Assembly: GCA_024276015.1 (NCBI GenBank) | Contig: JAJRXZ010000033.1 | Coordinates: forward strand, 1 to 64,000 | DNA: 64,000 bases | Reading direction: 5' to 3' | DNA from: Spirochaetota bacterium | Lineage (GTDB): Bacteria; Spirochaetota; UBA4802; UBA5550 | In this document: positions 29,618-39,279 of the stretch, one piece after another | Layout of the letters: each line of letters opens with the position of its first letter | Position numbering within the stretch: the first letter of the stretch is position 1 | Program-made: the position numbers and the translations under genes | The notes under the pieces: generated by a model | Told to the model about the DNA's origin: nothing | The model's input: only the letters and a program-made list of their open reading frames with translations | The model's database searches: none

Positions 29618-30772
29618 TTAAGGTCTTTCTCCAACAGTTATGAACAGAGTCAACTTACTCTTGTTTCTCCATACAACGACTCTTAAAGTAGTGCCGATCC
29701 TGTTTTTTTCAACTTCCTCAAGAAGGTCATTAAAAGACTTTATCTTCCTTTTATTGACTTTTATAATCACATCGTTTACCCTTGCTCCTGCCTTTTGAGC
29801 GGGACTGTCGGCAACAACCGCTCCGATGAGGGCTCCCTCATTATTTTTCAATCCAAGCTCTTTTGCATATTCTTCCGTAAGGGGGACAATTTGCACTCCT
29901 ATAAAACCGCGCTTCACCTTTTTATGCTTCTTAAGCTGTTCCAGAACGAACTTTGCCTTATTGATGGGGATAGCAAATCCGATCCCCATATTCCCGCCCG
30001 TTTTGGAGTATATTGCTCTGTTTATTCCGATCACTTCTCCATAGATATTGATTAAGGGCCCTCCCGAATTCCCGGGATTGATAGACGCATCGGTCTGAAT
30101 ATGAGATTGAGAATGCCCCATCAGGTCAAGGTCTTTCCTGCCCGTTGCGCTGATAACGCCCACAGTAAATGTTTTGTCAAGCCCGAAGGGATTGCCGATC
30201 GCAATAGCCCAGTCTCCTACCTTTACCGTATCGGAATCTCCGAGATAAACGGGTTTTAGTTTTTCGTCGGGATCAATTTTAAGAAGAGCAATGTCGGTTC
30301 TTTCGTCGGACCCTATCACTTTTGCATTATAGGATTTGCCATTGATCTTAACTTTTATCTTGTCCACTCCCGCGACAACATGATGATTTGTGCATATATA
30401 GCCGTCCTCGGAAAGAATAAATCCGGTTCCGAGACCTGTTCTCTTCTGAGTGGGCGCCTGTCGAAATTGAGGAGCACCAAAAAAATCTCTGAAAAAAGGA
30501 TCGTCGAAAAAGGGATGCCGCGGCAATTTAACAGTCTGTTCCGTACTGATGAAGACAACCCTTTCGCTGTTGATCTTAAATATCTTTCTGAATGCATCCT
30601 GAACTTCACCGGCTCTGGCAACATCGGAGCTGCTTTTCAGAGGAGACTCCTTTATGGAACCGAAGATAACCGATCCGCTTTTACTGTAACAGGATGCTCC
30701 ATAAAGAAAAAGCAGCAAAAGAAAAAGTATACCGGATACTGAAAAAATATAACGAAATTTCTTATTATTCAT
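29618..30772 (-). CDS. htrA: HtrA/DegP-family serine protease
   Basis: This extracytoplasmic protease/chaperone handles damaged envelope proteins. It has 384 residues. A signal segment ends in Gly-Ala-Ser-Cys (Cys at about residue 28), so lipidation is likely. The catalytic triad is complete: His in Thr-Asn-His-His-Val-Val, Asp in Thr-Asp-Ile-Ala-Leu-Leu, and Ser in Gly-Asn-Ser-Gly-Gly-Pro-Leu. A single PDZ domain occupies about residues 285-380, fewer than the two of DegP, so it is more DegS- or HhoB-like in architecture. Confidence 0.95.
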   Translation of the reverse strand: MNNKKFRYIFSVSGILFLLLLFLYGASCYSKSGSVIFGSIKESPLKSSSDVARAGEVQDAFRKIFKINSERVVFISTEQTVKLPRHPFFDDPFFRDFFGAPQFRQAPTQKRTGLGTGFILSEDGYICTNHHVVAGVDKIKVKINGKSYNAKVIGSDERTDIALLKIDPDEKLKPVYLGDSDTVKVGDWAIAIGNPFGLDKTFTVGVISATGRKDLDLMGHSQSHIQTDASINPGNSGGPLINIYGEVIGINRAIYSKTGGNMGIGFAIPINKAKFVLEQLKKHKKVKRGFIGVQIVPLTEEYAKELGLKNNEGALIGAVVADSPAQKAGARVNDVIIKVNKRKIKSFNDLLEEVEKNRIGTTLRVVVWRNKSKLTLFITVGERP

Positions 30773-30994
30773 TTTGCGTATCCTCCGCCATTGACAATAT
30801 TGATCAGTAAACTAACCGGATCCATTTTTTACATAAAAACGGTATGAATCGCTTACTTCTTTAATAAGACTTTAGATTTTCAGTGATCTCTTCTGCCCCA
30901 TAAATATTCTGATTATCCGGTTATAAATTTGTTACAAAAGGACAAAGATTAATCACTCTGCTTACAACAGGCATAATAACCTGTTTAATCCATA

Positions 30995-31024
30995 GTAAAA
31001 ATCCGATCCGGCATAAACCGGATC
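30995..31024 (-). terminator. Terminator of dnaK
   Basis: A perfect seven-base stem (GATCCGG and CCGGATC) with a six-base loop lies 19 bases after the dnaK stop. On the minus strand it is followed by GGATTTTTA. A second small hairpin (AACAGG/CCTGTT) lies further downstream at about 30966-30986. Confidence 0.8.
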
Positions 31025-31042
31025 AGACACTCTTCATAAATA

Positions 31043-32974
31043 TTAACCTGCCTTTCTGACATCATCATCGTCAACTACCTCGTATTCGGCATCGTAAACT
31101 TTATCAGCTCCGTACCGCGGATCACTTTCTTCATAGACTCTCTTGTTAGTTCCTTCTCCGCTGTTCCGGGCGCTCTGTTCGGAATACAGCTTGCTTGTTA
31201 TCTCCTGTGTCAAAGACTGAAGCTCAGATCTTGTTTTATTTATTTCATCAACACTATTGCCCTTAACCTTTTCTTTAAGCTCGGCAGCAGATCTCTCTAA
31301 CCTGTTTCTATCTGAAAGATCAATTTTTTCGCTGTTTTCATTTATCATCTTTTCTGCCGCATAAATCAAATTGTCGGCTTCATTTCTTGCTCCGGCAAGC
31401 TCCCTTGCGCGCCTGTCCTCATCATAATGAGCCTCGGCATCTTTAACCATCTTCTCAATTTCTTCCTCTGAAAGTCCGCCCGACGATTCGATCCTGATCT
31501 TCTGTTCCTTGCCGGTGGCAAGATCTTTTGCAGAAACATGCACAATCCCGCTGGCATCAATATCAAAAGTTACTTCAATCTGCGGGATCCCTCGCGGTGC
31601 AGGCTCAATTCCTATCAGCTCAAACCTGCCCAGAGTTCTGTTCCCTGCTGCCATCTCTCTTTCTCCCTGAAGTACATGCACGGACACTGCGGGCTGATCA
31701 TCCTCTGCAGTAGTGAAGATCCGGCTTTTTCTTGCGGGGATTGTGGTATTTCGTTCAATCAATTTTGTCATTACGCCGCCCATAGTTTCAATCCCCAGGG
31801 AAAGAGGCGTTACATCGAGAAGGAGTACATCCTGCACATCTCCTGCAAGAACGCCGCCCTGAATAGCAGCACCGAGAGCAACAACCTCGTCGGGATTTAC
31901 TCCTTTTCCGGGCTCTTTGCCAAAAATATTTTTTACAGTCTCCTGTACCGCGGGGATTCTTGTTGATCCTCCCACAAGTACCACTTCGTCTATTTCTCCG
32001 GGATTAAGTCCTGCGTCTTCAAGAGCCTGCCTGCACGGTTCTTCGGTCTTTTTCAGAAGATCCCATATAAGCTGTTCAAACTTGGCTCTGCTTAATTTGA
32101 GCTGAAAATGTTTAGGCCCGCTCCGGTCTGCAGTGAGGAACGGTATATTTACATCAGTCTCCATTTTACTTGAAAGCTCTATCTTTGCATTTTCAGCTGC
32201 TTCCTTGAGTCTCTGCAAAGCCATGTTGTCCCCTGATACATCGATACCGGTCTGTTTCTTAAACTCGCTTACAAAATATTCGATCAATTTAAGATCAAAA
32301 TCATCCCCACCCAGGTGAGTATCGCCATTTGTTGATTTTACTTCAAAAACACCGTCTCCAAGTTCAAGTATGGATATATCAAAGGTTCCTCCTCCAAGAT
32401 CAAATACGGCAACCCTTCTGTTATCCTCCTTCCTATCAAGCCCGTATGCAAGAGCTGCGGCAGTGGGTTCATTTATTATTCTCTCAACTTCAAGACCTGC
32501 AATTTTTCCCGCATCCCTGGTAGCCTGACGCTGTTCGTCATTAAAATAGGCGGGAACAGTTATAACGGCTTTTGTTACCGGTTCGCCAAGATAATCTTCA
32601 GCAGTCTGTTTCATCTTCTGCAATATTCTTGCGGATATTTCCTGAGGAGAGAATTTGCCCGATTTTGTCACTACGCTTACTCCCCCTTTCCCATCATTAA
32701 CAACTTTGTAAGGGACCATGTTGATCTCATTTACAACCTCGTCATACTTTCTGCCCATGAATCTCTTAATGGATCTGATCGTATTCTCAGGGTTTGTGAT
32801 GATCTGATTTTTTGCAGTCTGTCCCACAAGCTTTTCATTTTTATCCGTATAAGCAACAACAGAAGGTGTTGTTCTCTGGCCTTCCGAATTCTGTATGATT
32901 TTTGCTTCGCCTCCGTCCATAACTGCTACGCATGAATTTGTTGTTCCAAGGTCTATTCCTATTATTTTACTCAT
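31043..32974 (-). CDS. dnaK: Chaperone protein DnaK (Hsp70)
   Basis: DnaK folds and protects proteins using ATP. It has 643 residues. The N-terminal [11 protein letters not shown], the phosphate motif Asp-Leu-Gly-Gly-Gly-Thr-Phe-Asp and the [10 protein letters not shown] signature are intact. A substrate-binding domain and an acidic C-terminal tail follow. The gene stands alone: no grpE, dnaJ or hrcA is adjacent, unlike the common operon. A CIRCE operator sits in its promoter region and a terminator follows, so it is its own heat-shock unit. Confidence 0.98.
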   Translation of the reverse strand: MSKIIGIDLGTTNSCVAVMDGGEAKIIQNSEGQRTTPSVVAYTDKNEKLVGQTAKNQIITNPENTIRSIKRFMGRKYDEVVNEINMVPYKVVNDGKGGVSVVTKSGKFSPQEISARILQKMKQTAEDYLGEPVTKAVITVPAYFNDEQRQATRDAGKIAGLEVERIINEPTAAALAYGLDRKEDNRRVAVFDLGGGTFDISILELGDGVFEVKSTNGDTHLGGDDFDLKLIEYFVSEFKKQTGIDVSGDNMALQRLKEAAENAKIELSSKMETDVNIPFLTADRSGPKHFQLKLSRAKFEQLIWDLLKKTEEPCRQALEDAGLNPGEIDEVVLVGGSTRIPAVQETVKNIFGKEPGKGVNPDEVVALGAAIQGGVLAGDVQDVLLLDVTPLSLGIETMGGVMTKLIERNTTIPARKSRIFTTAEDDQPAVSVHVLQGEREMAAGNRTLGRFELIGIEPAPRGIPQIEVTFDIDASGIVHVSAKDLATGKEQKIRIESSGGLSEEEIEKMVKDAEAHYDEDRRARELAGARNEADNLIYAAEKMINENSEKIDLSDRNRLERSAAELKEKVKGNSVDEINKTRSELQSLTQEITSKLYSEQSARNSGEGTNKRVYEESDPRYGADKVYDAEYEVVDDDDVRKAG

Positions 32975-33040
32975 TTTTCACCTCCAAAATCGGAAAATAA
33001 TTACATCTCGCATAATTATTATTGAAAGATCTGAAAGTTG

Positions 33041-33067
33041 TTAGCACTCATTAGTGATGAGTGCTAA
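33041..33067 (-). promoter_or_regulatory. CIRCE operator (HrcA site) of dnaK
   Basis: TTAGCACTC, nine bases, GAGTGCTAA matches the CIRCE consensus perfectly. The inverted repeat extends outward to about 33033-33075. It lies just downstream of the predicted dnaK promoter, the standard position for repression by HrcA, whose gene is not in this window. Confidence 0.96.
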
Positions 33068-33079
33068 CAACTTTCTTAT

Positions 33080-33108
33080 AATATAAGCATTTTTTAGAGA
33101 AACGTCAA
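33080..33108 (-). promoter_or_regulatory. Sigma-70-type promoter of dnaK
   Basis: Read on the minus strand, TTGACG (33103-33108), a 17-base spacer and TATATT (33080-33085) form a near-consensus housekeeping promoter. The start point would fall at the edge of the CIRCE element. Nothing else is seen between here and mutS2. Confidence 0.75.
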
Positions 33109-33305
33109 CTTCATCTTACCTTTTTTTAATGATTTAACTCGAAATAATCATACTTCGTGAAATATTGAACATAAAGCTGCCTGCGAAAATATATCCTGAA
33201 CTATTATAAAAAAAATTCTTGTCATTGACCGATAAAAAACCGAAATCTATTGACCTTATTGAAAGTCCATCATAATTTCACAATATGAAGCGGGACTAAT
33301 AGTTT

Positions 33306-35720
33306 ATGAAAGATCAAATATCCAAAGAACTTCTCGAGATACTGGAATGGCCTGCCATAAAAGACAGAATAATATCCTGTTGTTCCACTGTCTTGGGCAG
33401 AGATATAATTGAAAATCTGACGCCCCTGCCCCTTGAGCAGATCAGAGATCAGATTAAAAAGATATCCCACATTAAGGAATTGCTGATGAGAGGAGATGCA
33501 ATGGATTTTACCGGTATAACCGACATCACCCCTCTTATAAAAAGAGCTGAAAAGGGATCTCTTCTAAATCTTGAAGAACTTGTTCAAATAAGAGAATTCT
33601 TAACTGCAAACCTGAAAATTTACAATTTTTTAAAAATACAAAGGGACGAATTCCAGTCTCTTAATGACGAATTTCTGAAGCTGAAACCCCTTGATGCTCT
33701 GAAAAACACTCTTGTTAATTCAATAGATCACAACAATCAGTTAAGCAAAAAAAAGTATCCTCAATTAAAAAAGATCAATGACCAAATATTTTCGGCAAAG
33801 CAGCAAATTGAAAAAAAACTTTCACAGCTCATACACTCTCCTTCTATGAGTAAAATACTCCGTGAAAAGATATATACATTCATTAACAGAAGATATGTTC
33901 TTTTAGTGAAAATAAATTTTAAGGAGAGCATAAAAGGCACAATCCACGACCTTTCCTCCTCAGGAGCAACTGCATATATTGAGCCCGACGAGATCAGGCC
34001 TCTCAACAATAAGATCATAGTGCTGCAGTTGGAACTGCAGCGAGAAATAAATAATATCCTTGCCGATTTGACCAAAGAAGCTGCAGCGCATTGCGAAAAG
34101 ATTGAAAATAATCTTGAAATTATTTCATATCTCGATTTTATCTCTGCGTCTTCAAAATTCAGCATTGACATCAACGGCAGCGAAGCCGAAATATCTGAAA
34201 AGCCGCTTATCAACCTGTATAACGCAAAACATCCTTTGCTCTACCTCATGGAGAATGGCAATGTAGTTTCTAACAACATTTCTCTTGGAGTAAATTACAA
34301 CTGCCTTATAATCTCCGGAGCTAACACCGGCGGTAAAACCGTACTTCTTAAAACTATCGGAATTTCCGTGATCATGGCAATGTACGGGCTTCACATACCG
34401 GCAGATGAGAATTCCACTGTAGGGATCTTCTCGTCAATATTTGCCGATATAGGAGACGACCAGAATCTCCAGCAATCGCTGTCCACCTTTTCCGGCCAGA
34501 TCTTAATGATCAGGGAAATGCTTCAAAATGCCGGAGAAAGCACTCTTGTTCTTATTGACGAGATCATAGTAGGAACGAACCCACTTCAGGGCGCAGCGCT
34601 GGCACAGGCGATCTTAGAAGAGCTTGCAGATAAAAACTGTAAAGTTGTTGCCACAACACACTATTCAGCGCTGAAAGAGCTTGCATCAAGGGACAAAAAA
34701 TTCCAAAACGGTTCGGTCTCTTTTGATCCTGAAACTCTTAAACCCACATACAAGCTGATCACCGGACTCCCGGGAGTCAGCTATGCGGTTGAAATAGCCG
34801 GAAACTACGGGCTTCCTGAAAGCATTTTGAACAGAACAAAGGTGCTTATAAGAAACCGGGACGGTTCTGCCGAATCCCTCCTCGAAAAGATACAGAGAGA
34901 AAAACAGCTTATTGAGCAGGAAAAAGAGAATATTGCAAAACTTAAGGAAGAGCTTAATGAAGAAAAAAGAAGATATATCAAAGAGCAGAACAGACTTAAA
35001 CGTCAAAAAGATGAAATTATCAGGAAAGAAGGACTGCACTTCCTTGAGGAACTGAGCAGATACAGACAAAGCATATCCGGAAGAATTTCAGAACTGCAAA
35101 AATTGGATCTTAAAGATACCGGAGAAATTCAGAAGGAAGTAATTGCCATACAGGAAAAAATTCATAAAGCATTAAACGAAAAGAATAGAGAGCATTTCAC
35201 TAACAAGTATCTGCCCATTGACCCGGCAAAAGCCTGCGCCGGCATGAAGGTATTTATAGCTTCCCTTGAAAGAGAAGGCAAGATCATTGAAATAGATCCA
35301 TCGGGAGAGACAGCGCTCATTCTTTTCGGAGGATCGATCAGGTCGCGGTTCAAACTTTCAGATCTGCTTACAAAAAATCCGGGCAAGACAGAAGAACCGG
35401 CCTCAACATACCAAAAATATCCGAAAAAAAATGTCAATATGGAATCAGCAGCTATCCCGCCTGTAATACAAACAAGTTATAATACCATTGACCTCAGAGG
35501 GAAACAGGTTGCTGAAGCCATTAAGATCATGGAAGACAATTTTGACAAAATGATGAGAAATAACATTAATACGGTTATAGTAATTCATGGTCACGGCACA
35601 GGCGCTTTAAAGAAAGCCGTTAGAGAGAATCTCAAAAATTCATATTATGCAGTAAATTCCCGACCGGGAAAAGAAGGTGAAGGTTTCGACGGAGTAACTG
35701 TTGTAAAATTACGCTATTAA
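33306..35720 (+). CDS. mutS2: MutS2 family protein with Smr domain
   Basis: MutS2 proteins suppress homologous recombination or rescue collided ribosomes, depending on the species; they are not mismatch-repair MutS. It has 804 residues. The ATPase core has Walker A Gly-Ala-Asn-Thr-Gly-Gly-Lys-Thr and the Asp-Glu Walker B in Leu-Ile-Asp-Glu. A long coiled coil (about 520-620) follows, and a C-terminal Smr nuclease domain starts with Ile-Asp-Leu-Arg-Gly and includes His-Gly-His-Gly-Thr-Gly-Ala-Leu. The clamp motif reads Gly-Thr-Asn-Pro, where Gly-Thr-Asp/Glu-Pro is usual. Confidence 0.96.
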   Translation: MKDQISKELLEILEWPAIKDRIISCCSTVLGRDIIENLTPLPLEQIRDQIKKISHIKELLMRGDAMDFTGITDITPLIKRAEKGSLLNLEELVQIREFLTANLKIYNFLKIQRDEFQSLNDEFLKLKPLDALKNTLVNSIDHNNQLSKKKYPQLKKINDQIFSAKQQIEKKLSQLIHSPSMSKILREKIYTFINRRYVLLVKINFKESIKGTIHDLSSSGATAYIEPDEIRPLNNKIIVLQLELQREINNILADLTKEAAAHCEKIENNLEIISYLDFISASSKFSIDINGSEAEISEKPLINLYNAKHPLLYLMENGNVVSNNISLGVNYNCLIISGANTGGKTVLLKTIGISVIMAMYGLHIPADENSTVGIFSSIFADIGDDQNLQQSLSTFSGQILMIREMLQNAGESTLVLIDEIIVGTNPLQGAALAQAILEELADKNCKVVATTHYSALKELASRDKKFQNGSVSFDPETLKPTYKLITGLPGVSYAVEIAGNYGLPESILNRTKVLIRNRDGSAESLLEKIQREKQLIEQEKENIAKLKEELNEEKRRYIKEQNRLKRQKDEIIRKEGLHFLEELSRYRQSISGRISELQKLDLKDTGEIQKEVIAIQEKIHKALNEKNREHFTNKYLPIDPAKACAGMKVFIASLEREGKIIEIDPSGETALILFGGSIRSRFKLSDLLTKNPGKTEEPASTYQKYPKKNVNMESAAIPPVIQTSYNTIDLRGKQVAEAIKIMEDNFDKMMRNNINTVIVIHGHGTGALKKAVRENLKNSYYAVNSRPGKEGEGFDGVTVVKLRY

Positions 35721-35749
35721 TGCGATCTCACTTCCCAATATATAAAAAC

Positions 35750-35788
35750 TTGACATATCCGTATAAAATATTATATTTAATACGGATA
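35750..35788 (+). promoter_or_regulatory. Promoter with a 33-bp palindromic operator
   Basis: TTGACA (35750-35755), a 16-base spacer and TATATT (35772-35777) form a strong promoter. It is embedded in a palindrome with perfect nine-base arms, TATCCGTAT (35756-35764) and ATACGGATA (35780-35788), around a 15-base centre. A dimeric repressor bound here would block polymerase. A ribosome-binding site and a 26-codon frame (35799-35879) follow directly. Confidence 0.6.
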
Positions 35789-35865
35789 GAGGGTTATCAT
35801 GAAAATGGAAATAAAAAAGTTCGCCAACATTGTCCTCCTTTGCCGCTTTTCGCTTGACAATTTCA

Positions 35866-35942
35866 TAGTAAATATTTAACTATAGTAAATATTTGATTTT
35901 AGTAAATATTTATATTATTGACATATTCGCCATAGTGTCAAT
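35866..35942 (+). promoter_or_regulatory. Repeat array and palindrome upstream of icmF
   Basis: TAGTAAATATTT occurs three times (35866, 35883 and 35900) with exact 17-base spacing. A perfect inverted repeat follows: ATTGACA (35917-35923) and TGTCAAT (35936-35942). The array ends 60 bases before the icmF start. Evenly spaced copies of a symmetric word suggest a multi-dimer regulator site; the regulator is unknown. Confidence 0.55.
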
Positions 35943-36001
35943 ACTTACCCAAGCTAATGTAAAAAACATATAAAAAATTGTTTGTTACAGAGGAAACGAT
36001 C

Positions 36002-39000
36002 ATGAAAAATAAAGTCAGCAATAGTGAAAAAAATCATCAGTCCGGTCAAAAAAAAGAATCCAAAATCATAAGATTTGTTACAGCCACAACTCTCTTTGAC
36101 GGCCATGATGCTTCAATAAACATAATAAGAAGGCTTCTTCAACAGGCAGGAGCTGAAGTGGTACACCTGGGGCATAACCGCTCTGCAAAGGAGATCGTAT
36201 ATACGGCAATTCAGGAAGGAGTACAGGGAGTATGCCTCAGCTCATACCAGGGCGGGCACATGGAATTCTTTAAATATATCAAAGACCTTCTCGAAGAAAA
36301 CGGCGTAGGTTTCATTAAAATATTCGGAGGCGGCGGCGGAGTGATCGTTCCCGAAGAGATCAGAGAGCTGGAAAGTTACGGAATTGAGAAAATATATTCT
36401 CCTGAAGACGGCCAGAAACTGGGGCTTACCGGCATCATTGACGACATGATGAAAAGAGCTGCCAATATAGAAATGCCGCCTCTGCCCGACGACTGGGATA
36501 CCAAAATAAAAAAACATAACAACTTTGTTATAACTCAGTTAATTTCAATAGCGGAAAGAGATTACAAGGACAAAAAAGTGGTCTATTCCACAATCGGCAA
36601 AAAGATCAGAGCCATGTCGGAGGATCCTCCTGTAATCGGCATAACCGGTACGGGCGGTTCCGGCAAAAGTTCTCTTGAGGATGAATTCATCCGAAGATTT
36701 GTAAACCGATACCCGGACAAAACAATTGCAATCCTCGCCATTGATCCTACGAGGAAAAAAACAGGCGGAGCCCTTCTCGGCGACAGACTTAGAATGAATT
36801 TTCTGAATCCGGAAAATATATTCATGAGGTCTCTTGCAACAAGAACATCAAAAACAGAACTGACAATTGCAATAAAAGACTCGATAGCAATACTCAAGGC
36901 CGCGGGCTACGATCTTATAATTGTAGAAACGCCCGGCATAGGCCAGGGAGACACCGGCATAACGGAATACTGCGATTTTTCAATCTATGTTATGACATCC
37001 GAGTTCGGTTCGCCCTCCCAGCTTGAAAAGATCGATATGCTCGATTTTGCAGATATGATCGTTATCAATAAATTCGACCATAAGAGATCCATGGATACTC
37101 TCAGGGACGTAAGAGTACAGTACAGACGAAATCATAATGCCTTTGATATCCCCGACGAGGAGCTGCCAATAATAGGCACAGTGGCAAGCAATTTTAACGA
37201 TCAGGGATTGAATGTATTTTTTGAAAGACTTTTGAATAAGCTGAAAGAAAAAAAATTAATTGACTGGGATACTCCGGAAAAAGAGGAGTATTCTCTTCTC
37301 GATTCGGCAAGATCGGGGATTATACCCAATGAAAGAGAATATTACCTCAGTGAAATCACTAAAACGATCAGGGATTACCACGAAAAAACCGAAAGGGAAA
37401 TTGAAAAATTAAGAAAACTTGAAGCCTACAGACTTGTTGAAAAAGAAATATCCATTGATGACATAAAAGAAAAGGTAAAAAATCTCGAATCGGGCATAAA
37501 CTATGAATTTAAAGAGCTGATTGGACAGTGGGAGTATCTTAAAGAAAGGTATTCGAGAGATCATATTATTACTAAAATAAGAGATAAAGAGATAAAGACA
37601 GAGCTCTATGTAAGATCCATGGCAGGACTTAAAATACCGAAGGTACTGCTGCCCCGCTTCAGCAATCTGAGCGACGCTGTTAAATGGATGAGAAAGGAAA
37701 ATCTTCCCGGATTCTTCCCCTACACATCGGGGGTATTTCCCTTCAGAAGGGAAGGCGAGGAGCCAAAAAGGCAATTTGCCGGCGAAGGTTCTCCGGAACG
37801 AACCAATAAAAGATTCCACTATCTTTCAAAGCAGGATGATGCCAAGAGACTCAGCACCGCATTCGATTCCGTTACACTCTACGGCCAGGACCCCAGCGAA
37901 GAGCCGGACATTTTCGGGAAAATCGGCGAAAGCGGAGTCAGTATATGCACGCTTGAAGATGTAAAAAAGCTTTATAAAGGATTTGACCTGTGCGCACCCA
38001 ATACAAGCGTATCCATGACAATAAACGGACCCGCGCCCATAATGCTCTCTTTTTTCTTTAATGCTGCAATTGACCAGCAGGTTGACAAATTCATCTGCGA
38101 AAACAACCGAGAACCTGACAAGAATGAATACGAAGAGATAAAGAAAAGAGTATTGGAAAATATCAGAGGCACAATTCAGGCCGATATTCTTAAAGAGGAT
38201 CAGGGGCAAAATTCATGCATCTTTTCAACTGAATTCGGTTTGAAAATGATGGGCGATATACAGGAATATTTTATCAATAATAATGTAAATAATTTTTACT
38301 CTGTCAGCATAAGCGGATACCATATTGCAGAAGCAGGCGCCAATCCCATAACTCAGCTTGCTTTGACTCTGTCCAATGCCTTTACCTATGTTGAATACTA
38401 TCTCAGCAGAGGGATGCATATAGACGACTTCGCCCCTAACCTTTCCTTCTTCTTTTCCAGCGGGATGGACCCGGAATATAATGTTCTCATCAGGGTAGCC
38501 AGAAGAATATGGGCAATTGCAATGAAATATAAATACGGCGCAAATGAAAAAAGTCAGAGGCTTAAGTGCCATATTCAGACATCGGGAAGGTCGCTCCATG
38601 CTCAGGACATTAACTTTAACGACATCAGAACAACTCTTCAGGCTTTAATGGCCCTTAATGATAATTGCAACTCTCTGCACACAAACTCATACGATGAAGC
38701 AATTACGACGCCCACCGAAGAATCCGTCAGAAGAGCCATGGCAATTCAGCTTATAATAAGCAAAGAATACGGACTCTTTAAGAACCAGAACAGCAATCAG
38801 GGAAGCTTCATAATAGACTGGCTCACCGACAGAGTTGAAGAGGCCGTACTAAGGGAATTCGATCACATCAGTCAGAGAGGCGGCGTACTTGGAGCTATGG
38901 AAACGCACTACCAGAGAAGCAAAATTCAGGACGAATCCCTCTACTATGAATTTCAGAAGGACTCGGGAGCATATCCCATAATAGGCGTTAATACATATAT

Positions 39001-39274
39001 AAATCCCGATATTCTTAAAGAGGATTATGAAAGGCCCCCTACCGAACTGACCAGGGCTACTCAGAGCGAAAAGATGTCGCAGTATAAGAATCTTAAAAAA
39101 AACCATAAAAAATATAAAAAAGAAGCTGAAGCGGCATTGGAATCATTAAGAGAAGTTGCTTTAAGCGGCGGAAACATTTTTGAAGAACTGATGAAAACTT
39201 CAAGATTTGCAAGCCTTGGACAGATCACGTCACTGCTCTATGAAGTAGGCGGCAAATACAGGAGAAACATGTAG
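36002..39274 (+). CDS. icmF: IcmF-type fused acyl-CoA mutase (methylmalonyl/isobutyryl-CoA mutase family)
   Basis: This adenosylcobalamin enzyme rearranges short acyl-CoAs (isobutyryl-CoA/butyryl-CoA and related pairs in characterised IcmF). It is 1090 residues from ATG 36002, which has GAGG eight bases upstream; ATG 35978 would add eight residues. Order: B12-binding domain with Asp-Gly-His-Asp, Ser-Ser-Tyr-Gln-Gly-Gly and Gly-Gly-Gly-Gly (about 20-150); MeaB-like GTPase chaperone with P-loop Gly-Thr-Gly-Gly-Ser-Gly-Lys-Ser (about 200-420); linker; mutase TIM barrel (about 530-1080). The fused chaperone distinguishes it from plain mutase. The exact substrate needs active-site comparison. Confidence 0.93.
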   Translation: MKNKVSNSEKNHQSGQKKESKIIRFVTATTLFDGHDASINIIRRLLQQAGAEVVHLGHNRSAKEIVYTAIQEGVQGVCLSSYQGGHMEFFKYIKDLLEENGVGFIKIFGGGGGVIVPEEIRELESYGIEKIYSPEDGQKLGLTGIIDDMMKRAANIEMPPLPDDWDTKIKKHNNFVITQLISIAERDYKDKKVVYSTIGKKIRAMSEDPPVIGITGTGGSGKSSLEDEFIRRFVNRYPDKTIAILAIDPTRKKTGGALLGDRLRMNFLNPENIFMRSLATRTSKTELTIAIKDSIAILKAAGYDLIIVETPGIGQGDTGITEYCDFSIYVMTSEFGSPSQLEKIDMLDFADMIVINKFDHKRSMDTLRDVRVQYRRNHNAFDIPDEELPIIGTVASNFNDQGLNVFFERLLNKLKEKKLIDWDTPEKEEYSLLDSARSGIIPNEREYYLSEITKTIRDYHEKTEREIEKLRKLEAYRLVEKEISIDDIKEKVKNLESGINYEFKELIGQWEYLKERYSRDHIITKIRDKEIKTELYVRSMAGLKIPKVLLPRFSNLSDAVKWMRKENLPGFFPYTSGVFPFRREGEEPKRQFAGEGSPERTNKRFHYLSKQDDAKRLSTAFDSVTLYGQDPSEEPDIFGKIGESGVSICTLEDVKKLYKGFDLCAPNTSVSMTINGPAPIMLSFFFNAAIDQQVDKFICENNREPDKNEYEEIKKRVLENIRGTIQADILKEDQGQNSCIFSTEFGLKMMGDIQEYFINNNVNNFYSVSISGYHIAEAGANPITQLALTLSNAFTYVEYYLSRGMHIDDFAPNLSFFFSSGMDPEYNVLIRVARRIWAIAMKYKYGANEKSQRLKCHIQTSGRSLHAQDINFNDIRTTLQALMALNDNCNSLHTNSYDEAITTPTEESVRRAMAIQLIISKEYGLFKNQNSNQGSFIIDWLTDRVEEAVLREFDHISQRGGVLGAMETHYQRSKIQDESLYYEFQKDSGAYPIIGVNTYINPDILKEDYERPPTELTRATQSEKMSQYKNLKKNHKKYKKEAEAALESLREVALSGGNIFEELMKTSRFASLGQITSLLYEVGGKYRRNM

Positions 39275-39279
39275 GGATT

